A stretch of 61,898 nucleotides of DNA. It comes from Phallusia fumigata. Lineage: Eukaryota > Chordata > Ascidiacea > Phlebobranchia > Ascidiidae. Position 1 is the first letter of the stretch, and each line of letters starts with the position of its first letter. The position numbers were made by a program, and so were the translations under genes. Under the pieces are notes generated by a model that searched no databases, was not told where the DNA came from, and saw only the letters and a program-made list of their open reading frames with translations. Below are positions 36,101 through 47,300 of this stretch, piece by piece. The stretch covers positions 1-61,898 of the forward strand of contig QXVZ01030108.1 in the NCBI GenBank assembly GCA_008931825.1, written 5' to 3'.

Positions 36101-36198
36101 GTTTTCTTCACGCTGAAATCACACGTATCTTCCAAATGCCAATTATGGATGATTTCGCTAATCCTTGGAATACTTTCCGCTTTTGACGTCGTTTTCTT
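36101..36198 (-). CDS. Candidate exon B of an unidentified gene
   Basis: Acceptor CACTAAAAG and donor AC|GTAAGT bound a frame encoding AESIPRISEIIHNWHLEDTC then DFSVKK. It ends in phase 2, matching exon C. The amphipathic, mixed-charge sequence looks like real protein. No family was recognised. Confidence 0.45.
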
Positions 36199-39100
36199 CT
36201 TTTAGTGTGAACCATATTTTTTATCTGATATAATCCGTATGAGACAGAGAGTGAACGAAGCTCTTCTGGACACCTGTATTTTTGATTTTGAAATTGTTTT
36301 TTTGTAGTCAGACCTGCTGCGCTGAAACACTCTTTCTCTCGTTAAAAGAGAAGAAGAAAAAAGAAAGGTACCGAACCGAAACCCTGGTTTATGACGCACC
36401 GGCGTGTTTTTTTATGACGTACTGGCATACTTTTCTTGTCATTGCAATAGATTTAATCGTTGTCCGCTAGTTTTCCTAGCTTTTTGGTGTTAATGTCTAC
36501 TTTGGAAGGACAGTTTCCGTGAAAACCACTTATATTTATGTTGTTGTAATAATTTGCACCTAACACACAACGAGTTTTGACCTTTGAGGTTGCGAACGTC
36601 ACTGGAAAGTTGTGATTTGGTGTAACTAATTTTTTTTTAACGGAGTAAATGTTGGAGGAATGTGTGTTAACGAACGTTGTAATCAGCGTTTGTTACTGAA
36701 GTCGATGCTAACTTATGTGCAAATATTTTGAACGTTTTATCAACGGTATTTCTTACCGCCGTAACAGACTGAAATACAACTTGGGCGTTTGCTTAACGTT
36801 AAATCTTTACAACTAACGCAGAAATGCACCACAAGTACGTGAAAGATAAATCAGCCGTTTTACCGTTAGTGACGTCATTGCACAACGTAACTTTTAACAT
36901 GACATTTACGTCATCTGGTTCAACTCGAGTTGTAACTGCATCTTTTGTAGGAGCATAGGAAGTCTAAATTTTTATTAGGGCAATACCAGTGATTACATGA
37001 ATTGGTCCCTAAATTAAAAGTAAATATCTAATTAATTATTTTAAAAACGGTTTTGACGTGTAAAACTAAAGCTAAGCCATCATGTTTTTTGGGTGTTTAT
37101 AAATAATCGTGACCTAATGAGTGAAATGTTTTTATGCTACCAAATCATCCCACCGAGCTTCATGCAGCATTTAATGCCAGAGCTGAACTAATTTTATGTA
37201 CATGAACTCAATGGGATTTTAAATTTTACAGCAAGTAAAAGTATATGCCTACATTGCACTTACAAGATTTGGGGTGTACTATTCTGCTGTTCACCTCTAT
37301 GATAGGTCTCAAAAAACAAAATATTTCAATACTTTGCCTTGGTTGCTAACAAACACAGTTGCATGGTACCGAATAACCACTTAGGCTATGTTTTACAGTC
37401 GAGCACTTCCGCAAAACAAAATACAATTTCCGCTAAGAGCATGTAGGGCTACGATCGCTTAAAGCGCCACAGAGCATGATCAACTTAAACCTATGTTGCC
37501 ATTGTTTCGCTTTGGGCTAATATACCGCCCAAAAAAAGCTCGGTGGTTTAAGGTTGTTGTTAGTATTTGGTACGTATGTATTACTAGTTTTGGACACAAA
37601 GTGTAAAAGTAATGCAAAAACTCCTTTAACACAGTAAGGCTTGGTGTGAGGGGATGCCCCATGTACACAATAGCCTCGTGCGAACCGACACAGAGTGTTT
37701 GTCATACCATCACACTCCGGTTTCGTGTGACCCTCCCAATAGTTTAGTAAACATCAAGGCGTCTTTGTTACTTATTTAGGTTACAAGTTTAATTTAATTC
37801 ATTGAATTTTGCTTTAAAACTTCTGCATTGGTGCATTTTTTTGAAGCTGATACGCAGTTTTTTTGTTCTGCTTTACCAGTCGGAACAATCGGAAACATGC
37901 CACGGCAATATGTCATGACATTGACTCACAGTTAACAACCATTCCAAACGATATGCCATCGCGGACGTCACTTCGGCAAGGCCGCAACAGCTGAAGGAAA
38001 TAATATATAACACTTCATCACGTGTATCCCGCAACGATGTATTAATTACCGTACACGCTGTATGCCTTTGGTTTTAAATATACACCTAAAATGGAAACGA
38101 CTATGTCAAGTTTGCCACGCTGTAAACAAGTGTATGGATTAAAGCGGTTGATTTACTGTAGTTTTATTTTCCGTTTATTTTTTGCAGGCACTGGAACACT
38201 GCAGCTCTCTCGGGTTATCGATGTGAAAAGGCAGGCAGTTTCCACAGCCCTTTGGGGCTTTCAAAGAACTTGAGTAACAAACTTTTAGTGAGCAACTATG
38301 GCTAAAACAGGAAAGTATTCAATTCAGTAACAATATTTTACAAAAATTGTTGTCAAGTCACCCTTGGTCTGATGATTTAAACAGTTTGCCGCGAAACTCA
38401 CCATTTTAAGATTTGCTGTCGAGTACGCAACTTAAACCAGGCCACACAAAACTGGACGTTGTCTTGAATCTAAATAAGCTGTAGCAAGTAGTTCTAAATG
38501 CAAAAGCTGTAAGAGTATTTTTACAGGGACAAAATTCCTGAAAGCTGACTTTTAGGTTGTAAATTACATTTGGATTTGTTTTGTAAATTGAGAAGAGATA
38601 ATGTTTACCATTCCTTTTGTCGAACTGACTCTAAGTAACGTGCGTTTATACATGTTAATCCCGAGTGACGTTTTTACATATTAGTTCCGGTTCCAGACGC
38701 AAATAAAAAAAAAAGTGATATTCCCACAGAATCCTTCGAACAATAGAAAAACAACTTAGCCCTGCTGGCCAGGTGTCTAAAATACTTTGGTGCAAGTAGC
38801 CCCGCAGTGGTAGCTGAGCTGCTGACATTGTGTTTTGATGGCAAACATAAATTGCCTGGAGTTGATTGGATTGCTCATGGCAACTTGCAATCTAAAGGGC
38901 ACGAGTGACAAACGGGCGAAATTTGCGTGTCGTTGATAGATAAGCAGTTTAATGGCTGACACAACGTTAAAGAAAAAAGTTGGAAAAGACACAAAGTGCA
39001 TCTTGACCGTTGCTTGCATTCAACTGTTGCTGCTGGATCAAAACTTTAGTTTGGAGTGTATAAATGGGTGCAGTCAAATGGCATACGGTGTAACCACTTT

Positions 39101-40011
39101 GTTCCCACTATACTGGTCATGACATACTCATTTCAAGTCATCATCTGCGAAAGTTTGCTGGTGAACGGAGAAAAAAGGTAAAGCATAGTATTAAAAGTGA
39201 ATTTAAATCTATGGCACAGTTTTTGCGTTTGAATTAACTATACCGCCACCTTGCGGTTTGCGTGGTAACCGATCTCTGGGCGATTTATTTAATTAGTTGC
39301 TTCATTTAACTCCTGGCTCTTGGAGTTTATCAAAGATAAGAAGCCGTAGAATATTTTAGGAATCCTTTTACCAGACAAAAAGAAAATCGGATTTTTCAAG
39401 CCGACACATGCTGACAAAAAACTACTCAGCACTGAGGTCACACCTATAAACAACCTTAGATGGCATTCGATCGACAAAAACTTAACTTTCTTATATTTGT
39501 TTATGCCAATCGTTATCTGCGCAAAGCTTAGAGTTAACATTGGACGAAATTAGAGCTATTTTTCTCGCTGAAACACTATATTTTTTTAGCGGCGGACAGT
39601 TGAATAGTTTTGGTTTAACTGTGTAGGGGACGTGTGATATTTCTGATTTGTCATGTGAATTATTTGGACAAGACGGCTTTCCTAATAGCGAATTCCTCGA
39701 CAGCATTCGGTATGGTTTCATTAGTATGGTAAACATGGACGTTTGGGGAACGCTATATGTATTACGCGCTTTGTACGTTTGTTTTTTTTTTCGATAAAAA
39801 AGGTTTTAAATTTTTGTGGGCAAAGTGAAGTGTCAAAAGAGCTCGAATTAACTGCACTTTAATCACACTGCACGAAACCGTTAGATTTTCCTCATTGTTA
39901 ATCACAGTTCAAAACTTACGTTTTGGTTGTTAGCTTTGAGAATGACGCGCGATATTAAACAATAGGATACAGTTTAATCAATTGCTTCATAACTAATGAA
40001 CTTTGTCCTAC
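36199..40011. other. Gene-poor stretch
   Basis: Scattered open frames lack domains and consistent splice context. Part of it may be intron of the candidate minus-strand gene linking exon A to exon B; the phases of A (out 1) and B (in 0) do not match, so at least one exon would be missing. CRE-like GTGACGTCAT occurs at about 36869-36878. Confidence 0.35.
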
Positions 40012-40189
40012 CTTCTTTTCCCGATGTTATTGCATACTCGCCCTTTCGCGGCGTAAACATGTTCTGTTTATTCCGCTTTTCCTTCAGAATCCTCGGTAAT
40101 GCGTCCAACAGTCGCGTATTTTCAGCGAAGTGCCATTCATCGGTCGCCGATGTCACAAAGTAACCTGGCGCTTTCCTGTCATACAACTC
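40012..40189 (-). CDS. Candidate exon A of an unidentified gene
   Basis: Encodes ELYDRKAPGYFVTSATDEWH, then FAENTRLLDALPRILKEKR and FTPRKGEYAITSGKEG. Acceptor CTAGCAG, donor GAAG|GTAGG, phases 0 to 1. The composition is charged and well mixed. I do not recognise the family. Confidence 0.45.
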
Positions 40190-40829
40190 CTGCTAGTTGA
40201 ATAGCAGTTGAGCGAAATGTCGATTTGGAGAATGCCCCCCTTCCCGTGTTTTGCTATGACGATTTGCGGTTATATTAAAAAGAGCACCCAAGGTAACTTG
40301 ACTTGTTACAAGCGAAGTTTGAGCTATAATGCGTCAGTCAATAAGCGATCGACTGTGTTGTTTAAGTTAATGCTAGTCACAGTGCATGCAATGCAGTATA
40401 TTTTGAAAAAAGTTATGTGTTAAAGTATTGTTACGTTACGTTACAAATGTTGTTGCAAACCAACAATTGGTAAATTGCAACATAAAGAAGGCATACAATA
40501 TATTGCGTAATTTATATTTGTGATGTTGCTAAAGTTTTTTTGTCCCTATAGTCACGGCCAAATTCACAAACTTACGATTTGGCATTTAACCTGAATTCAG
40601 CAGAAGAAATCAAGGTTTTTTCATTGCATACAAACAACACAAACTATTTAAACAAGGTTTTGTCTTCTAAAAATCTAAAAGATCGTCTAAAAGATCTAAA
40701 AATAGTTTATTTTTGAAAACAAAACGAAAATTTTTGCAAGCTATTGGTAAATTATCCCCTTTGTTGGTTTGACAGATCTAAAAAATATTTTTTGTTTAAA
40801 TCCTAAACATTGTAGCTGAATAAAGACTG
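40190..40829. other. Upstream region of the giant WSC/PAN gene
   Basis: Should include regulatory sequence for the gene starting at 41108 (or its duplicate start at 40843). AT-rich; no specific sites were identified. Confidence 0.35.
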
Positions 40830-41357
40830 CAACTTTGTGAATATGAGAAAATTCTGGCTGGGTTTGCCGGTTCAGGTAATTGTCATCCCCAATGAGCGCT
40901 TTTCTTGGATAAAAACTCTGTACACCACTTTGTTGTCAAAGTTTTGCCGCAGTCGTTTTTAATATTTTCTGAAGTTTCCTAAACTTTCGCAAAAATAACA
41001 TTTTTAACACGCCTAAAATTCCAAATAAAATTTGCCCAAAACCTACATTGTTATTTTTTAATCCGCATAATAATTATCGATATTCCATCTTAANCAACTT
41101 TGTGAATATGAGAAAATTCTGGCTGGGTTTGCCGGTTCAGGTAATTGTCATCCCCAATGAACGCTTTTCTTGGATAAAAACTCTGTACACCACTTTGTTA
41201 TCAAAGTTTTGCCGCGGTCGTTTTTAATATTTTCTGAAGTTTCCTAAACTTTCGCAAAAAATAACATTTTTAATACGTCTAAAATTCCAAATAAAACTTG
41301 CCTAAAACCTACATTGTTGTTTTTTAATCCGCATAATAATTATCGATATTCCATCTT
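40830..41357. repeat. Two near-identical 264-bp copies around a single N, each with the first exon of the giant gene
   Basis: 40830-41093 and 41095-41357 differ at only a handful of bases (for example GAGCGC/GAACGC, TTGTCAAAG/TTATCAAAG, GCAGTCG/GCGGTCG), with N at 41094. The pattern fits two haplotypes or unmerged contig ends. Each copy has an ATG and a donor, so the start exon appears twice. Confidence 0.9.
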
Positions 41358-44300
41358 AAATCTTGTTTTCCGTAGGTTTTATTCCTGTTCCTTCTGAGCT
41401 CAAGAACAAAACGTGCGCAATGTGTAAATGGTAAGTTTTCAAAAGTTAAAACTACTTTGATAAAACTACATGGCCAATGCCAACATTCTTTTCCCAGTGT
41501 CAGTGTCTTACGTCATGGAAGCGATGGGGTGTTTTTCGAAACGTGACGTAGTTGTAATGGGTGAGCGAGCACCGGAAAAGACGGACTACACTGGCCATGA
41601 TGTAACTTCGTGTAAGGTATAACAGTTTGTTTTCCTCATTTTCCTGCTTGCTAAGATTTTGCGCTAACAGTTGACTATAAATGAAAACAGGTACAAGCTC
41701 CGTTTTAGTTTTCGTCTGAATTAAATATAGAGCTTGCTTAGGTTTAATGATATTGTTTCTACAAAGCCTTTTGTCTGCGAACGTGGCTTGTTTGCAAAGG
41801 AAACCTAGCAAGCAGATGCGCTTAAAAAGCACGAACATTTACAACTTCTGAACTGCTTTAGTCAGTAAGGCATCCAGCGAAAGTCTCGTGTCACTTCTTA
41901 CGTACCACGTTGCTTGACCAGTAAACTTTTTTCGGTTCCTTTCGTGCTGTTGGTCACGTTTGTTCAATAAAGCAAAAATAGGCAAGGAACCCATTAACCA
42001 TCCCACAACCGAATCTTTTCTCTCAGGCGGCCTGTCTCAGTTCCCCCAACTGTGTGGTGTGGAGTTTCGACCCCGGACCGAACTTTACTGCAAAGTCGCT
42101 GTTCAAGGCCGGTACGATACCCAACATAGACATCTACACGCCAATCGATACTCCACTGCCCGACTGGCCACCAAAGGGCGGGCAGGAGTGTTACTTGACA
42201 AACGGTTTGTCACCGGTGGAGAATATAACCATCAAATACGCGCTTCAAGCAGTAACTGGATTTCGTACGTGTGGAGTCGGTAAGGGTTTATACTACGTGT
42301 TATGTGTATTCTAATTAAGTTGTTGTCCAAATTATGTATCTTTGTTTAGTTGGTGTCGCCATAGTGCTTGTTTGTTATAACCACCATTGTTAAAAAAATC
42401 TCAAAACTTGCATGTGCTTGACAACATTACAACATCACAATCTTTTTTCGTTTCCATAATTGGCTAGACATTTTCGCCTTCTTTAGGGTTTTATAATGAT
42501 AGACTCGTCGCCCTTGATTGCTGCTAAAATGCTTATGCATTTGTTTGCAGAAAGCTCTATCCTTCCTATCCATTTTTAACCATTAAAAATATTTGCAAAC
42601 TTTACGCCAGTGCTATTTACACCGAGATGGACGACTCCTTGGTTTTAGGCTTTAACTTACATATTTTACACTTTGTTAGTTGTATACGCCACTACAAACA
42701 GATTATATAATCCCACAAACAGTCAAACATCATTCATTTATACCAGGTTCTATGGGATGTTTTGCTGCTGTTGCTGGCTCAAATATTTCTGATGTCGACC
42801 AGTTAGAAAGAGCTCGCGGGGCAAGTGAATTGGAATGTAAGAACGGCTGCTTTCAACGCAACTACACATACGTGGGTGTGACGGTAAGCCTGAAAATCTT
42901 GGTCGCTGCTGTTATACTTTTTAAATCAAAAATGGCTTCGTGTCTAACTGTCAGACTGAGCCTACCTAGACTTAGAATTTCACAATAGTTAATCCCCTGT
43001 GGTGCGCATTTGCAGGGTTCGGATCGAAATGTTAAAGGGTCAAATATTTCACGTGGTTTAGCTAATAAAATGGTTTGGTTTAAGACACCACACCCTCTCT
43101 CGAATAAAAAAAAATGAGTGCTACTTTGACGAGGTACTTTGACGACCTGCTGAAAACATATTTTGTTCATTTTCTTTTTGATTTTAAGTTAAATGGTGTC
43201 CTTTGAACAGCATTTGTTTAACATAAGGTTGACGCGAGAATATCGCTACAAAAGTAAACAAATTTTCTAGTAATTGTCAAACTAGGAATCTGTAGCATGG
43301 AGTTTTTGGGAGCCCATGACCTCCTTAACACACCTCTCTGGTTACGCCTTTGCGCCATAGTAACTTCAAACCTTTGTCGACGGTATATCTCCAGTTTAAA
43401 ATCTTTGCAAAAACCCCCGTTGCGCCTTAAAATTAAGGGATACATTACTGACCAACAGCAAATTTAAGTAACAGTTGACAAACAAAACAACGTTAAAAGT
43501 TTTTTAGAATTAACCAGATTAATTTTTGCCACAGATCTGCCGCCGCGGACGAGTGAATATTTAGCCGCCCTTTAGTGTTATAATATCACTTTAAATTACC
43601 AAAAACGGAATATTAAAGGAATATGGGTAATCAATCTGAGACCCGCAAACCGTAAATTTATCTCCCTCAGATTTACTTTGATCATGTTTGTACACTCAAA
43701 AGTCACAACCAAATGCCGCTTACGAAAATCACCCTACCCACCCGCAGCATTACGCCGCTGCGACTTGCCTGATTTGAAAAAAAATTTCATGTTTTTTCGC
43801 GGTCTCTTCAGTCACATATTTCGTAGCACATCGTGACTTACCGCCTTGTCATCTCAGAAACAAACACAGTGCCTGTGTGGAAACGCTTTTGGAACAGGCC
43901 AGAAAAGCGACGACCTCCTGTGCGCTAACCCGTGCTATGGATACCCCGGGACTAATTGCGGTGGTACGCAACACATTCACGTCGTCGCTACAGGTACATC
44001 GGACTAAAAAAACAACTTAAATCAGTTTATCACATGTAACATCGCTAATTTGTGTGTATGTGCTACAGGTCTTATCGGATATGACAAAATGTGCGTGTTT
44101 GGGCGGATGGAAGTCGTTTTTGAGGAAGCAAACGCTCCTGTTGTCTATAAAGGTATATCTTATATTCAAGACTTAAGTAACAGTTTCTGTAGAAAATTAT
44201 TTAATGCGAAACAGGTTAGTTTTTCAGGTTTCATTTTCGCTTGGGAGCAAAACACTTCAGGTAGACTTATCAAGTGTACTTTTGTCGTTACAGAAACATC

Positions 44301-47300
44301 AGTGCGCAAATGTCGACTTGGATGTTTGCAGAAGTTTGTGATGAGCTGCGAGTTGTGGTCTTTCAACACCACTCACTGTTCTCTCTACTTTCGCTCCCAA
44401 CTTGCACAGAACAACAGTGTCAGCTTTGCCCCAAACGAGCAGTCGTTTGTGGGTTTCGGGAGCTGCAGTGAACAACAAGGTGAGTTATTCTGATTCTCAT
44501 AAGTCAAGCGGTTACTTTTATGTGATTTGCAGCTGAGGATAGTGTTTATTTGCTTTACTCTGCTAATTGTCGGTCCATCGACAAAATTTATTTAGCTTTT
44601 TTATTGTATTTGGGTTCCTTTACCTTACGTTTACCCCAAATTAGGTTTGGAATAATTTTAACAACCTTCAAAAAGCAGAGTGTGTTATTTGTGAACATAT
44701 TGTTGCATTAAAAGTTCAATGTAAATCTTGTCTATCTTAAGGACCTTACAACTTGTCAAAAAGCCATCAATAGAAAGACATGCTGTAAATATCATGCAAT
44801 GTTTCAGGAACCATTTACCATGCAACTATCGATGCCCCGGCCTTGTATCTAAAGCCCATCGCGGGTACATGGGTAAAGACTGGCGACTTTCCGGGTTCAC
44901 ATCAGTTTTCAAGCTGGGCGCAACAACCACAAACCGCCGACGGCTTTCGAACCATCGGCGATTACGGAGTTTCATCCAGTAACATTCCAAGCGGACAATA
45001 CTATGTTGCAAGGTTGGTAGCTACGCGATGTTTGATTGTATTTTTGTCTGCCCTGATTGAATGTAACGATTCGAAACTATAATACATAGGCAGAGAAATT
45101 GCTCCTCGAAAAGGATTTAAGAAACTGATTTTGAAATATAAACCTGGTGACCGAAAAGTGACCGAAAAGTAACCAAAGTTCATTACAAATATCGGTCTTG
45201 AATCAAATTGACTGTTTGTCTTTAAACGACTCCGAAAAGCGTAAACTTGCTTGAAGAATTTTTCTGGAAAAAAGCCACGACATCCCGGGATTACGAGATC
45301 CCGGGAAANCTGGAAAAAAGCCACGACATCCCGGGATTACGAGATCCCGGGAAACAAAACATGCCCGCATATCCATCTATACCAGTGGTTCTTAACCTGG
45401 GTATGAACAGACCCCTGAGGTTTTGTGGGTTAGTCTATGGGTTGGCGGAAATCAGAATGCACACCCTATGTCTTGCCTTTTCAACCTTCTTTTTTGATTT
45501 TACTATACGTTTCATGAGCTTTGCTATAAAGACATGTCGCTGCACCACAAAAGTATTGTTACAACAGTTACACCCATTTCGAGTTGTCGAAAAGCTGGTA
45601 ACAAACCTCTTTTAACAGAGATGAATCGGGTGATGCACTCCACCAGCCCGTCTCCATGAACCGTATTTGGAATCCGGACAATACTTCACTGCTGTGGTCG
45701 GCAATTTGTCCGGGAGGTTACAGCAGTTTAGGCGATCTCGCCAGCACTTCGTTTACCAAGCCGTCCCGTTTTGCCGATTATAGATGTATTCAAAATGAGC
45801 TGACGAGCGCGGTTTCGTCATCCAGGCAGTTATGGTAAATATCCGGTTTATTACACGGCCTTTAATAAGGAGAATACACTCATTTGTTTGAAGATTTTCG
45901 CCAAACTTTTTGAAAACAGCAGAGAAAGTAACAGGCCCTTACTTTTGTAATGCGTATACTACAATTTAGTTTAAACAAACGCAAATAACTACTTTATCTT
46001 TTTAGGTAGAACTGTAGTAATTTGTAACTAAAGATTTTTCTACGTGTTTCATATATTGTTAAGGCAACACATGTGTGTTATTATCACTAGGAGTCAGACG
46101 ATGAACAGTGCTGATCATTTCGCCGTTTGGGAGATTCCCAGCCATTCCTCCCTTCCCGGTTTCCACTTCTACAAAGCTGGCGTGCACCAATCATCCGCTT
46201 CCCATTATAACCTTCACACACTCAACAGTGTCACCGATTTTTCTGGAGGTACGTGACCCCTAACAGTTTCCTATGTGTGTTCTGCGCGTAAAGTCCAACA
46301 CTTTTGCCGAAGTAAGGCTTCTGTTTGTGCTCACGTGTGACTCACATCTGTTGACTATCTTTTACTAGGTGAGACTAAAAGTTTTANNNNNNNNNNNNNN
46401 NNNNNNNNNNNNNNNNNNNNNNNNNNNNNNNNNNNNNNNNNNNNNNNNNNNNNNNNNNNNNNNNNNNNNNNNNNNNNNNNNNNNNNNNNNNNNNNNNNNN
46501 NNNNNNNNNNNNNNNNNNNNNNNNNNNNNNNNNNNNNNNNNNNNNNNNNNNNNNNNNNNNNNNNNNNNNNNNNNNNNNNNNNNNNNNNNNNNNNNNNNNN
46601 NNNNNNNNNNNNNNNNNNNNNNNNNNNNNNNNNNNNNNNNNNNNNNNNNNNNNNNNNNNNNNNNNNNNNNNNNNNNNNNNNNNNNNNNNNNNNNNNNNNN
46701 NNNNNNNNNNNNNNNNNNNNNNNNNNNNNNNNNNNNNNNNNNNNNNNNNNNNNNNNNNNNNNNNNNNNNNNNNNNNNNNNNNNNNNNNNNNNNNNNNNNG
46801 GGATGCAAGGACAAGCCCAAGGTGGAGGAATGCAAGGACAAGCCCAGGGTGGTGGTATGCAAGGTCAAGCCATGGGTGGCGGATTGCAAGGACAAGCTCA
46901 AGGTGGAGGAATGCAAGGTCAAGCCCAAGGTGGTGGTATGCAAGGTCAAGCCACGGGTGGCGGAATGCAAGGACAAGCCCATGGTGGTGGTATGCAAGGA
47001 CAGGTCCAAGAAGGTGGATTGCAAGGGAAAAACATGGGTGGCGGAATGCAAAGTGGACAAGCCGCGATGAGTTCGATGAAAAGTGGGCAAGGTATAAAAA
47101 CCGGACCAAGCATACAAGCAGGAAATACATCACAGTTAAATTTGTTTGCCGCCAATAGATCAAGAAACACTTTCTTCTCCACAATTACAGGAAAAGGCCA
47201 AAATGGTAGCTATTGGCACCAAAATCTAAATGCATCTCAAAATTATATGGCTGATGGCAACAGGTATTCCTCTGGAAGTGGCGCACTAAATACCACGATA

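Larger units (their letters stand above)
41498..46248 (+). other. Unit 1 of the giant protein: PAN-like A, WSC, PAN-like B, Vps62-like
   Basis: PAN-like A (exons 3-4) reads AMGCFSKRDVVVMG ... CLSSPNCVVWSF ... ECYL ... TGFRTCG. WSC (exons 5-7) reads SMGCFAAVAGSN ... ECKNGCFQRNYTYVGVT, QCLCGNAFGTG and CGGTQHIHVVATGLIGYDKM. PAN-like B (exon 8) reads VRKCRLGCLQKFVMSCELWS, NTTHCSLYF, FVGFGSC. The Vps62-like part (exons 9-11) has ICPGGYSSLGDLASTSF and DYRCIQNEL, matching the 'PxGYxxLGDV...VRCV' signature of DUF946/Vps62, then LPGFHFYKAG. Intron phases across the nine exons run 1-0, 0-1, 1-0, 0-1, 1-1, 1-1, 1-2, 2-2, 2-1. Confidence 0.75.
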
